A DNA stretch of 44,591 bases from assembly GCA_913060515.1 (NCBI GenBank), contig CAJXRZ010000047.1, positions 1-44,591 of the forward strand. The letters run 5' to 3'. Origin of the DNA: an uncultured Pseudomonadota bacterium. Lineage in GTDB: Bacteria > Myxococcota_A > UBA796 > CAJQPC01. A model generated the notes under the pieces. The model was given only the letters and a program-made list of their open reading frames with translations, was not told the origin of the DNA and made no database searches. A program made the position numbers and the translations under genes. Below are positions 8,604-16,496 of this stretch, in pieces. Each line of letters opens with the position of its first letter. Within the stretch, counting starts at the first letter, position 1.

Positions 8604-10112
8604 CTAGTGGGAGAAGTACCCCAAGGCCTTGAGCTGCTCGACTGCATCTTGTCCAAGCGGCTCCGGAGGGTGTTCCAGCAGGCGCTGAAGGTCTTGAGTT
8701 GCCGCGGGGTCGACCCAGGTAGGCGCCAGTGGAAAGAGCTCCTTGGGGTCTGTGCTCAAGCGGTATCCGCGTTGAGCCTCTCCCTCGTCTTGCACCAGTT
8801 TGCTGTCCTGGAAGCGCAAGGCCGCGACCGAGGCCGCTGGGCCTGGGTTCATGGTGCTCCGAGATTGTTGACCCGGCGTGAAAGCCAAGACGCTCAGGGG
8901 CTCGGCGCCCAAGCCAGGGGTGTCCCACGTGGCGCCCGAGGCCTGGGCGAGGATTCCGGCGATGGCCTCAATGGAGGTGAGTTGAGCCTGAGGACCAGGC
9001 GCCACATGGCCTGTCCACCGCACGATGAAGGGGACATTCAGCGAGGGCTCGTAGAGGTTTGCGCCGTGCAGGAAGGCGTCCTGGTGTTCCCCAAAGCCCT
9101 CTCCGTGGTCGGCGACCACCAACACCACCGTGTCCGGACTTACGCTGGCCAAGAGCTGGCCGACCAGATGGTCGACATAGGCCACCTCGGCCGCGTAGAG
9201 CGCCCTCTGGGAGGCAGAGTGCCGCTCTGGCAGGCTCTGCATCCACTCTCTGGTGTCCTCTGGGGCCGGCGTTGTTCTGGCCTGGGCCGCCAGCTCCCGC
9301 TGCGTATCTTCGTCGGGCTGCCATTCATGCGGTGGCGCGTAGGGTGCGTGGGCGTCGTAGAGGTGCACCCAGGCAAAGCGCGGGCCGTCTTGCGCCCGCC
9401 ACCAGGCCTGCGCTTGGCGCACAGTGTGGTCGCCGCGTCGCTGACCCGGGCCATGGCCCAGCAAGACGCTGACAACTGGAAACACGCCCTGGCGGCCACG
9501 CCAAGTCCACACGTCCGCGTATAGACCAAAGCCTTGGTTCAGGCCTGTTCCGCGTTCGAGCACCTTTGAGCTCAGGAAGGCTGCGGTCGAATAGCCGCGT
9601 GCGGCGATCTGTGGGACCACAGTGGGCACGTCTAGCGCGTCACCGTTGGCTGTCAGCCCGTGCTCGGGTGTGCTCTTGCCTGTGAGCATGCTCGCGTGTG
9701 CCGGAGCGGTCAGGGGGGCGGTCGTCACGGCATTGGTGAAGTGCGCCCCTTCTTGTACCAAGGCGTTCAGAGCCGGGGTGTTCGGGCCCAGGTGGTCCGC
9801 ACGAAAGGTGTCCAAGGTGACCAGTAGGATGTCCGGTCCCGCGCCGGCCTGCCTCTGTGAGAGGTCCTGGACCTGAGTGACCCAGGCCAGGGTCGTCAGG
9901 AGCAGCCCCGCCAGCTGCAGCCGCCACTTCTGCTTCAACGCCAGATGCAGGGCGCCGCCCAAGACCAGGGTGCTCAGGCCCCAGACTGCGGCGTCAGTCA
10001 GCAGGGTTTCGGGGCCGCTGACCCCTCTCAGGCGGCTCCACGCGGCCAAGCAGGCCAGCGCGCAGGGCACTCCCCAGGCCCACAGCGGCAGGCGCCTCGG
10101 TCCTTCGGTCAC
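8604..10112 (-). CDS. Membrane-anchored sulfatase/alkaline-phosphatase-superfamily hydrolase
   Basis: The protein has three N-terminal hydrophobic segments (about residues 10-25, 43-59 and 65-80) and then a sulfatase-fold domain. Metal-binding motif DTFRAD starts at Asp101, and DHGEGFGEH supplies later metal ligands. At the nucleophile position, where formylglycine sulfatases have Cys/Ser-x-Pro-x-Arg, this protein has Thr135-Ala-Pro-Ala-His, followed by the usual ASMLTG. A threonine nucleophile is known from the phosphoethanolamine transferase and lipoteichoic acid synthase branch, so a phosphotransferase or phosphodiesterase role is at least as likely as a sulfatase one. The GTG start at 10112 overlaps the upstream stop by four bases (GTGA), implying translational coupling to the lipoprotein gene before it. 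An in-frame GTG at 10169 is possible but less likely. The product is 502 residues. Confidence 0.85.
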   Translation of the reverse strand: MTEGPRRLPLWAWGVPCALACLAAWSRLRGVSGPETLLTDAAVWGLSTLVLGGALHLALKQKWRLQLAGLLLTTLAWVTQVQDLSQRQAGAGPDILLVTLDTFRADHLGPNTPALNALVQEGAHFTNAVTTAPLTAPAHASMLTGKSTPEHGLTANGDALDVPTVVPQIAARGYSTAAFLSSKVLERGTGLNQGFGLYADVWTWRGRQGVFPVVSVLLGHGPGQRRGDHTVRQAQAWWRAQDGPRFAWVHLYDAHAPYAPPHEWQPDEDTQRELAAQARTTPAPEDTREWMQSLPERHSASQRALYAAEVAYVDHLVGQLLASVSPDTVVLVVADHGEGFGEHQDAFLHGANLYEPSLNVPFIVRWTGHVAPGPQAQLTSIEAIAGILAQASGATWDTPGLGAEPLSVLAFTPGQQSRSTMNPGPAASVAALRFQDSKLVQDEGEAQRGYRLSTDPKELFPLAPTWVDPAATQDLQRLLEHPPEPLGQDAVEQLKALGYFSH

Positions 10113-10676
10113 CGGTCCCAGGTGTCCCCCCACCCTGTGTGCCCGGTCTCGCGCTCCTCTTCCTCCCACGCGCCGCAGGACTCCGCCTTGAAGCTGCCGC
10201 TCCAGAAACTGGTGCTGTAGTCGCCACTCACGTTGGCGTCCGCCGAGTCAATGTTGGCCCAAGTGCTGGAGCCAAAGTAGCTGCTGTAGTAGCCGTCTAG
10301 GAAGTAGAGAAACCCATCGCTGAAGGCCAGGGACATCATGGTCCTCTCTCCGCGCTCCTCGCTGTAGCCGTAGCCGCCCATCCAGAGCCCGGTCCAGTCC
10401 TCCCCGTGCCGTTGGTCTCCCCAGCTGTCGTACTGGAAGTAAAAGAGCAGGGCCATCTCCGTTCAGTACCAGCTCATCCAGATCGCTTCCGGCAGTGCTC
10501 ATCGCGCTGCACGGGATGTCCGCTGTTGAGAGCAACAGGATGGCCGTTCCATCCTCGCGGTCCGTGTCTGGACTGACGATCCAGCGCTGGGAGGCGAGCT
10601 TGTCGATGTCAAAAGGGGCATCGGGGGTGGAGGTCGGAGCGTTGGAGCTGCAGGCCATGAGTACAAGCGCGAGCAT
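10109..10676 (-). CDS. Small lipoprotein of unknown function, apparently frameshifted
   Basis: The gene starts at ATG 10676 after an AGGGGA ribosome site. The first frame encodes a very short lipoprotein signal (MLALVLMAC) and about 70 protein-like residues ending near ELVLNG. The continuation lies in another frame, open from 10462 to 10109. It is rich in Tyr, Trp, Phe and Gly (LLFYFQYDSWGD, FLDGYYSSYFGSS) and looks real, whereas the first frame beyond the switch becomes Arg-rich and shadow-like. The whole is 568 bases, one more than a multiple of three, so one inserted base near 10455-10470 would account for it and give about 188 residues. The stop codon overlaps the GTG start of the sulfatase-like gene, so both are probably one transcript. 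No family is recognised. Confidence 0.6.
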
Positions 10677-10798
10677 TGGGTCCCCTTGTGAGGGGTCATA
10701 CCAGCAGGGAGCTCGCCCCAAGTCTGGAAACTGCACCAACGTGACCTCGCCTGCGCTCGCCGGTCTTACTGAGCCAGCAGCCAGAAGCGAGAGCCCCC

Positions 10799-12235
10799 AT
10801 GCGCCGTGCCGGTGTACTCCTCCACATCTCCTCCCTCCCTGGACCCGGCCCCATCGGGGATCTGGCCACCGCCCGAGGCTTTGTTCTCTGGCTGGCAGAG
10901 AGGGGATTGAGCACCTGGCAGATCCTGCCCACCAATCCCGTGGGCCCAGGCCGCTCTCCCTACGCAAGTCCCTCAGCCTTCGCCGGCGAGGCCACCTTGC
11001 TCTCGATCGCAGACTTGGTCGTGGACGGTCTCTTGCCTCCCCAAAACCCGCCTTCCGCCAAGGGACGCGTGGATCCCCAGCAACTCAAGGACTGGAAGCG
11101 CCCGCTCCTGAACCAAGCCGCCGACACCTTGGCGCTGCGCGACCCACAGGCGCTGGCCGACTTTGTGCGGGAGCAGCCCTGGGCAGCGGATTGGGCCCTT
11201 TATGCTGCGCTGGCACAGGTTCATGGCGGTGGTTGGTGGTGCTGGCCGGAGCCCCTGCGCGCTCGGGAGCCCAAGGCCTTGGAACAGGCCCGAGAGAGCC
11301 TGGCCGAGCTCGTCGACAGAGAGCTGGCCTTGCAGCTGCTCTTTGAGCGCCAATGGGGCCGCTTGCGTCAGGTCGCTGACCAGGCTGGTGTGGAGATCGT
11401 CGGCGACGTGCCCATCTTCGTCTCCGGGGACGGCGCTGACACGTGGGTTCACCGCAAGGGCTTCCAAATGGACGCGGACGGCCGCCAGCCGGTGCGTGCG
11501 GGCGTGCCCCCCGACTACTTCTCTCCCCAAGGACAGCTCTGGGGCAACCCTCACTATGACTGGGACGCCATGGCCCAGGATGGCTTTGCCTGGTGGAAGG
11601 CGCGCATGGCCCGAGGCCTCTCTCAATGCCACGTCCTGCGCGTAGACCACTTCCGCGGATTTGAGAGCGCCTGGGCTGTACCGGAGCACGCCGAGACCGC
11701 CCTGGAAGGCCGCTGGGTGCCCGGCCCCGGCCGTGAGCTCTTCGACGCGCTGGGTCCCATGCCGCTGATCGCCGAGGACTTGGGCATCATCACGCCCCAG
11801 GTTCAAGCCCTGCGCGATGACCTGGGCCTGCCTGGCATGAAGGTGCTCCAGTTCGCCTTTGGGGACGAGGACGACCACCCCTTCCTGCCCCACACCTACA
11901 CCCAGAACTGCGTCGCCTACACCGGCACCCACGACAACGACACCGCCGCCGGCTGGTACCAGAGCGCCCCTGAGAAGGTGCAGCACCGACTGCGCGTTTA
12001 CGTGGGTCGGGACGGGTCGGACGCCGCCTGGGATCTCATTCGCTTGGCTTGGTCTTCGGTGGCCGAGCGTGCCATCGCGCCCATGCAAGACCTGCTCTCT
12101 CTGGGGGCCGAGCACCGCATGAACGTGCCGGGTCAAGCCGAGGGGAACTGGGGATGGAGAATGGACCATTGGCCCAGTGACAGCGTAGGCTCGCGCATAC
12201 AAGAGCTGACCAAGACCTATGGTCGGCACCCGTAG
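10799..12235 (+). CDS. malQ: 4-alpha-glucanotransferase (amylomaltase)
   Basis: This cytoplasmic enzyme of glycoside hydrolase family 77 transfers alpha-1,4-glucan segments between chains during maltodextrin and glycogen metabolism. The N-terminus has HISSLPGPGPIGDL and SPYASPSAFAG, both typical of GH77. Catalytic residues fit well: the nucleophile is Asp283 in RVDHFRGF, the general acid/base is Glu326 in LIAEDLG, and the third acid is Asp379 in GTHDNDT. The motif GDVPIFVSGDGADTW is also present. At 478 residues it is of normal length for the short bacterial form. It starts at ATG 10799 and heads a plus-strand run of close-packed genes. No other glycogen or maltose gene is adjacent. Confidence 0.96.
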   Translation: MRRAGVLLHISSLPGPGPIGDLATARGFVLWLAERGLSTWQILPTNPVGPGRSPYASPSAFAGEATLLSIADLVVDGLLPPQNPPSAKGRVDPQQLKDWKRPLLNQAADTLALRDPQALADFVREQPWAADWALYAALAQVHGGGWWCWPEPLRAREPKALEQARESLAELVDRELALQLLFERQWGRLRQVADQAGVEIVGDVPIFVSGDGADTWVHRKGFQMDADGRQPVRAGVPPDYFSPQGQLWGNPHYDWDAMAQDGFAWWKARMARGLSQCHVLRVDHFRGFESAWAVPEHAETALEGRWVPGPGRELFDALGPMPLIAEDLGIITPQVQALRDDLGLPGMKVLQFAFGDEDDHPFLPHTYTQNCVAYTGTHDNDTAAGWYQSAPEKVQHRLRVYVGRDGSDAAWDLIRLAWSSVAERAIAPMQDLLSLGAEHRMNVPGQAEGNWGWRMDHWPSDSVGSRIQELTKTYGRHP

Positions 12236-12252
12236 TCCTTCTCGAGGTCCCT

Positions 12253-12720
12253 GTGCTCAAGTCCATCGCCCGCTTGCCCTTCCGCCTGGCAAAAGTCATC
12301 GCGCGCAAGATTCAGGAGGAAGATGCCGAGTTTTACGAGAAGCACAAGGCCCAGTACGAGTCCCGCGGCAAGGTCGCTCGGGAGCGTATTCCAGAGCACG
12401 AGCTCGCGGATCTGCCCCCTGAAGAGGTGATGATCCACCCCCTGCGCGCCCGAGACCTAAAGCCATTCTGGGTCGATGTGCGCGACGCCAGCTCTTGGGG
12501 AGATGAGCGCATCGCCGGTGCGGAGCACATGCGGGCGGTCGACCTGATGATTCGACTGGCCGAGCTGCCTTCAGATGAGCCCCTGGTGTGCTATTGCGAT
12601 GACGGAAGCGAGGCGCTCACCGCCACGCTCTTCCTGCGCCGACGTGGCTTTCATCAGGCCTGGGCGCTCAACGGAGGTTTGAAAGCATGGAAGAAAAGCG
12701 GCGCGCCTACCGAGTCCTGA
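12253..12720 (+). CDS. Rhodanese-domain protein
   Basis: A single rhodanese-like domain covers about residues 60-150, after a basic, partly amphipathic N-terminal segment. The active-site loop CDDGSEA holds the expected catalytic Cys115, and the usual ALNGGLKAW element near the C-terminus supports the fold. Such proteins carry a persulfide sulfur for sulfur transfer or detoxification; the partner is unknown. The best start is GTG at 12253, giving 155 residues. The gene begins 17 bases after malQ and its end overlaps the following lipoprotein gene by 34 bases, so the genes are probably cotranscribed. Confidence 0.9.
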   Translation: MLKSIARLPFRLAKVIARKIQEEDAEFYEKHKAQYESRGKVARERIPEHELADLPPEEVMIHPLRARDLKPFWVDVRDASSWGDERIAGAEHMRAVDLMIRLAELPSDEPLVCYCDDGSEALTATLFLRRRGFHQAWALNGGLKAWKKSGAPTES

Positions 12721-13268
12721 CCGGCCTTTTCTTGGGCGCAGTGGCCCTGGGTTGCGGCGGCGTCAAGGAGCTCCTCCCAGCGGAGACCTACGATGCCGAC
12801 ATTGAATGCGGCACCATCAAGGCTGCGCGCACACCCCGCGGCAAGGACTGCGTGACCGCCGAGCTGGTCTGTGGGGACACCGTCGTGGGCACCACGGAAG
12901 GCGGCCTGAGCGAGTACGACGACCACTTTTATTCCGGCGACTCCTTCTGCTCTTCCTTGCCCGACAACTACAGCGGACCCGAGCGCGCCTACCGCTTTGA
13001 GATGCCTGCCAACGCCGAGGCCGTGATCTACCTGGACTCCGCTTGTGGCGGTGACTTGGACTTGATCGCCATGCGCTGGCCTGAGACCGACAGCTGCCCC
13101 AACATTCACCACAGCCTGGGTCAATGTGACGAGGACGACTCCAAGGGCGATGGCCGTCTGGAGCTCTACAGCGACAAGCACGCCCGCAACTTCGTGCTGG
13201 TGGTCGAGGGCAAGGACGGAATCGGTGGCGAGTTCGGCATCAAGATCGACTGCTGGGAGCGCAACTGA
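12687..13268 (+). CDS. Cysteine-rich lipoprotein of unknown function
   Basis: The 193-residue product has a conventional lipoprotein signal: basic start MEEKRR, hydrophobic core, and lipobox ALGC with Cys23. This contrasts with the very short signals of other lipoproteins in the window. The mature part has about nine further cysteines in an all-beta-looking sequence. The stretch YRFEMPANAEAVIYLDS resembles the pre-peptidase C-terminal (PPC) type beta-sandwich seen in secreted proteins, but this is only a resemblance. Its ATG lies inside the end of the rhodanese gene, and the next gene begins about 5 bases after its stop, so it sits within an apparent operon. Confidence 0.8.
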   Translation: MEEKRRAYRVLTGLFLGAVALGCGGVKELLPAETYDADIECGTIKAARTPRGKDCVTAELVCGDTVVGTTEGGLSEYDDHFYSGDSFCSSLPDNYSGPERAYRFEMPANAEAVIYLDSACGGDLDLIAMRWPETDSCPNIHHSLGQCDEDDSKGDGRLELYSDKHARNFVLVVEGKDGIGGEFGIKIDCWERN

Positions 13269-13273
13269 CTGAG

Positions 13274-14290
13274 GTGGGCGAGGACGTGAGTCCAAAGCCG
13301 GCGGCCAAGCGACCCTGGTGGCAGGTCCCCTTGCAGCTGGGGGCCTCGCTTGTGGTGCTCTTCTTGCTGCTGCGCGAGGCGGACCCTGCGGCCGTCTGGG
13401 AGGCCATTCAGGGCGCCAGCATTCCCTTCCTCATCCTGGCGACCGTGCTCAAGATCCTGGGGGTCTCGCTGCACGAGCTGCGTCTGTGGTTGGCCCTCAA
13501 GCCCTACAAGAAGGTGCCCCTGGGACCTGTCTTTGGCATTGGCTACCTGGCGGGCCTGCTGAACGTGGTCTTGCCCTTGAGGGGAGGGGACCTGCTGGCC
13601 ATTGGCTTGCTCAAGCGCGAGCTCGATGTCCCGGCGCCTGCGGCGCTGGCCGCTGTGGGACTGACCGGCTTCTTCGAGGCCGCTGTATTCGGGGTCTTCC
13701 TGCTGGGGGTGATGGCCTTTGGTGCAACCCAGTGGGAGGCCTTGCTTGGCGCGGCTGAGACGATGCAGGCGATGGGCACTCTGACCGGCCTGACCCTCGG
13801 CGCGGTCTTTGGCAGCGCGGTGCTGGTGTTGTTGGCCCGAAAGCTCTCCGCCAAACCACAGGAGGGCCCACCCAAACCTGGCATCCTGACCCTGATTCGC
13901 GAGAGCATCGTGCGCACCGGTGAGGGCTTGAGTGCCTGGGGCCCCTTGGCTGCCAACCTGGGGCTCGCTGCGCTTCAGGTCATCCTGGTCGTCGCCAGCT
14001 TCTGGGCGCTCTTGCCCGCCCTTGGATTGACCGTCGCCTACCCCGTGTTGGCCACCTGCGGTGTGATCGCCATTGGAGCGATGGCTGCCATTGTGTTGCC
14101 TCCTGGCCTGGGCGCAGGGCAAGCGGCCGCTGCGGTGTTTGTGTTGGGCTTCTTTGGCGTCGGTGAGGCCGAAGCCATCGCATTTACCGCTTTGAGCTGG
14201 GTCTCGAACACCGTCCCGCCGTTGGTGACGGGGATTGGGCCGCTGGTGGCGAGGTTGGGCAGGGTGCGGGAGATCTTGGGGCGGGGTTGA
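13274..14290 (+). CDS. Lysylphosphatidylglycerol synthase TM-region family membrane protein
   Basis: A polytopic inner-membrane protein with about seven to eight hydrophobic segments matching the UPF0104/AglD/YbhN (LPG synthase transmembrane) family. Typical features are LSLLNVVLP-like GLLNVVLPLRGGDLLAIGLLKRE near residue 95, and the later IVLPPGLGAGQAAA segment. Family members flip or synthesise lipids, but this one lacks the soluble aminoacyl-transfer domain of MprF, so only a flippase-like role is suggested. GTG at 13274 gives 338 residues; GTG at 13286 is an alternative. The long run of membrane helices is consistent throughout, with no sign of a break. Confidence 0.85.
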   Translation: MGEDVSPKPAAKRPWWQVPLQLGASLVVLFLLLREADPAAVWEAIQGASIPFLILATVLKILGVSLHELRLWLALKPYKKVPLGPVFGIGYLAGLLNVVLPLRGGDLLAIGLLKRELDVPAPAALAAVGLTGFFEAAVFGVFLLGVMAFGATQWEALLGAAETMQAMGTLTGLTLGAVFGSAVLVLLARKLSAKPQEGPPKPGILTLIRESIVRTGEGLSAWGPLAANLGLAALQVILVVASFWALLPALGLTVAYPVLATCGVIAIGAMAAIVLPPGLGAGQAAAAVFVLGFFGVGEAEAIAFTALSWVSNTVPPLVTGIGPLVARLGRVREILGRG

Positions 14291-14317
14291 GGCTCGCCGC
14301 TGTGGCAGAGTCTCCCC

Positions 14318-15256
14318 ATGAAAATCGCCCTCGCTCAGCTCGCCCCAGTCTTCCTGAACCGCGCCGCCACGACCGCCAAGATCTGCGAGGCCATCGCCCA
14401 GGCGGGCGCCCAAGGCGCACACCTGGCGGTCTTTGGAGAGACGCTGCTGCCTGGCTACCCTGCGTGGACGGGCCGCATGGACGGGGCACGCTTCGATGCC
14501 GCTGATCAGAAGCAGCTGCACGCTCTGTATTTGGACCAGTCGGTCGACCTGTCCAAGGGGCACCTGAGCGCCATCCAGGACGCGGCCGACAAGCACGGCG
14601 TGGCGCTCTGTCTAGGCGTAGCGGAGCGCCAGAACCACAGCATCTTCGCCAGTCGCATCTTCGTTGACGCACAAGGTGAGCTGCTCTCCGTGCACCGCAA
14701 GCTTCGACCCACCTACGAGGAGCGCCTGTCGTGGACCCCAGGGGACGGAGCCGGCTTGGTGTGTCACAAGATGGGCGCCTTTACGGTTGGGGGGCTGAAC
14801 TGCTGGGAGAACTGGATGCCCCTGGCCAGGGCTGCGCTTTACGCCCAGGGTGAAGACCTGCACTGCATGCTCTGGCCGGGGTCCCGTCGGAACACAGAGG
14901 ACCTGACGCCCATCGTGGCCAAGGAAGGCCGCTCCTATGTGGTCTCCGTCTCCGCTCTGCTGCGGGAGCAGGACGTGCCCGCGGACTTCCCAGGGAGGGA
15001 GCGCTTTGTGCCCGTGGCGGGAGAGGTGCTGCACGATGGTGGCTCTTGTCTGGCGGCGCCCGATGGGTCATGGGTGGTGGAGCCGATGGGGAGCGAGGAG
15101 GCGGTATGTGTTGCGGAGATCGACCCGGCAAGGGTGCGTGAGGAGCGCCAAAACTTCGACCCCAGTGGGCACTATGCGCGGCCCGATGTGCTCCAGCTTC
15201 GCCTGAATCGTGAGCGCAGCTCGGACCCGGGCGTGCAGCTGGACCGGGACGGGTAG
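14318..15256 (+). CDS. Nitrilase (branch 1 carbon-nitrogen hydrolase)
   Basis: A cytoplasmic carbon-nitrogen hydrolase with the full Glu-Lys-Cys triad: Glu41 in FGETLLPGYP, Lys128 in HRKLRPTYEE and Cys162 in LNCWENWMPLAR. The Cys-Trp-Glu-Asn-x-Met-Pro-Leu signature is that of true nitrilases, which convert a nitrile directly to acid and ammonia, and not of the amidase or carbamoylase branches. At 312 residues it has typical length. The ATG at 14318 begins the conserved MKIALAQLAP. Natural substrate cannot be read from sequence. A stem-loop resembling an intrinsic terminator follows the stop codon. Confidence 0.93.
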   Translation: MKIALAQLAPVFLNRAATTAKICEAIAQAGAQGAHLAVFGETLLPGYPAWTGRMDGARFDAADQKQLHALYLDQSVDLSKGHLSAIQDAADKHGVALCLGVAERQNHSIFASRIFVDAQGELLSVHRKLRPTYEERLSWTPGDGAGLVCHKMGAFTVGGLNCWENWMPLARAALYAQGEDLHCMLWPGSRRNTEDLTPIVAKEGRSYVVSVSALLREQDVPADFPGRERFVPVAGEVLHDGGSCLAAPDGSWVVEPMGSEEAVCVAEIDPARVREERQNFDPSGHYARPDVLQLRLNRERSSDPGVQLDRDG

Positions 15257-15288
15257 AGGAAGTAGGCCCCCGTGAGGGGAGTCAACGG

Positions 15289-15304
15289 AAGGCGGGAGCG
15301 CCTT
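15289..15304 (+). terminator. Putative intrinsic terminator after the nitrilase gene
   Basis: A perfect 6-bp stem (AAGGCG/CGCCTT) with a GGAG loop lies 32 bases after the nitrilase stop codon and is followed by a T-rich stretch (GTTCTTCCCTTT). A smaller hairpin, CCCC-GTGA-GGGG, lies just before it. The stem is short, so the call is moderate. Confidence 0.5.
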
Positions 15305-15347
15305 GTTCTTCCCTTTGCACGCGCCTATGCTCCTCTATGTTCGCCAC

Positions 15348-15512
15348 TACTGACGTGATCACTCCTGTTGAGCCTTCTCTCACTCGCCTCGGAGCCTGCT
15401 GGCCACGTTGCTCAACGCTCGACGGGCTCACGCACGCCTTCGGTCTCGCGCCTTGCCAGCAAGCCCCGATTCGTCGCGATAGACAGGATCAACAGTTCGG
15501 ACCACGTCAGTA
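15348..15512. mobile_element. MITE-like element, copy 1 (TA-flanked, ~165 bp)
   Basis: The element begins TACTGACGTGATC and ends GACCACGTCAGTA. Its ends are imperfect inverted repeats of about 27 bases, with shared core GTTGA-CCT further in. It has no coding capacity for a transposase. A second copy lies at 26828-26991 with about 85 percent identity judged by eye; conserved internal blocks include GTTGCTCAACGCTCGACGGG and CACGCCTTCGGTCTCGCGCC. Both copies are bounded by TA on each side, as produced by IS630/Tc1/mariner transposases. Taking out this copy, leaving one TA, joins an upstream ATG in frame to the following gene. This strongly supports insertion and the TA boundaries. Confidence 0.85.
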
Positions 15513-16489
15513 TCAAGCCCTCTGAGCCCGCCTACCTCCTGCTCTTCAGCGCACGAGCCACCGGGGTGCTGCTGGTGCTGGCCTGTATTGCGAGCAGCCT
15601 GGGGCTGGTGCATTGGCGTCTGGAGCTCCTGACCCACTGGATGCCACAGATCGCGGGCGCGAGCGTGCTCTGCACCTTGCTGTTGCTCGTGATGAAGGAC
15701 TGGGTTCCTACGGCGGTCTTGGCGGGCATCACCGCAATGGTCGGCGTTCAGGTCGCGCCCTGGATGGGGTTGGGTGCGGCCCCCGAAGAGGCACCGGCGG
15801 CCTTCAGCGTGTTCTACGCCAACGTCTTGCGGGTGAATGAGAACACCGAGCAGCTCTCCGCGCAGATCGCGGCGGCGGACGCCGATTTGGTGGTGCTTGT
15901 CGAGGTGGACCGGCGTTGGCTCTCGGAGCTGGAGCCGGTCCTGGGTGTTTACCCAGAGTGCATGGAGCATCCCCAAGACGACAACTTCGGCGTGGCTTTC
16001 TACAGCCGGCTCCCGGTGGCGTCTGTGGAGGCGTCCTACTTCGGGCCGGACCACGCCCTGGAGGGGCCTGGGGTCGTCGCCACCGTGTCCGTGGACGGCA
16101 GGCCAGTGCAGATCTACGGACTGCACACCCTGCCTCCGGCGGCTGAAGAGTTCGCCGAGCACAGAGACTTGCAGCTGCAGGATTTGGCCGAGCGTTTGGA
16201 GGGCGTGGAGCAGGGGGTTGTGGTCGTCGGGGACCTGAACACCTCAATGTATGCCAGCGGATACAAGAACCTGGCTCAGCAAGCAGGACTGAGCAACGCC
16301 CGCAAAGGCAGGGGACCTCTGGGCACCTGGCCGGCTGGCTTCCCAGGCTGGCTGCGCATCCCCATTGACCACGTGCTGGTCAACGCGCAGCTCCAAGTCA
16401 CACACCTCCAGGTCGGAGAGCTGATGGGCTCGGACCACTTGGCGCTCTACGCGGAAGTGGGCTTTGCCAAGACCTCTGGGGAGTTATGA
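15368..16489 (+). CDS. Membrane-anchored endonuclease/exonuclease/phosphatase family protein, 5' end interrupted
   Basis: An EEP-superfamily hydrolase domain (about the last 240 residues) follows two to four N-terminal membrane helices, an arrangement found in many predicted membrane-tethered DNase-I-like proteins. Family motifs visible are VVGDLNTS, PIDHVLVN and GSDHLALYAEV. The helices suggest an active site facing the cell exterior. The original 5' end is split by the MITE-like element at 15348-15512. The ancestral start was probably ATG at 15337, reading M-F-A-T-I-K-P-S across the excised junction. The insert adds 163 bases, which breaks that frame. At present translation could begin only at weak codons such as TTG 15368 inside the element or an internal GTG, so expression may be reduced. 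The rest of the frame is intact. Confidence 0.85.
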   Translation: MSLLSLASEPAGHVAQRSTGSRTPSVSRLASKPRFVAIDRINSSDHVSIKPSEPAYLLLFSARATGVLLVLACIASSLGLVHWRLELLTHWMPQIAGASVLCTLLLLVMKDWVPTAVLAGITAMVGVQVAPWMGLGAAPEEAPAAFSVFYANVLRVNENTEQLSAQIAAADADLVVLVEVDRRWLSELEPVLGVYPECMEHPQDDNFGVAFYSRLPVASVEASYFGPDHALEGPGVVATVSVDGRPVQIYGLHTLPPAAEEFAEHRDLQLQDLAERLEGVEQGVVVVGDLNTSMYASGYKNLAQQAGLSNARKGRGPLGTWPAGFPGWLRIPIDHVLVNAQLQVTHLQVGELMGSDHLALYAEVGFAKTSGEL

Positions 16490-16496
16490 GTCCACC

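Noticed and set aside
10463-10465. Second possible selenocysteine UGA just before the aromatic-rich half of the frameshifted lipoprotein
   Set aside because: The same frame upstream of this TGA is not protein-like, while the lipoprotein start is in a different frame, so an indel explains the break better.
15266-15278. CCCC-GTGA-GGGG hairpin as a separate terminator
   Set aside because: Only four pairs and no T-run; the adjacent stem at 15289 is better.
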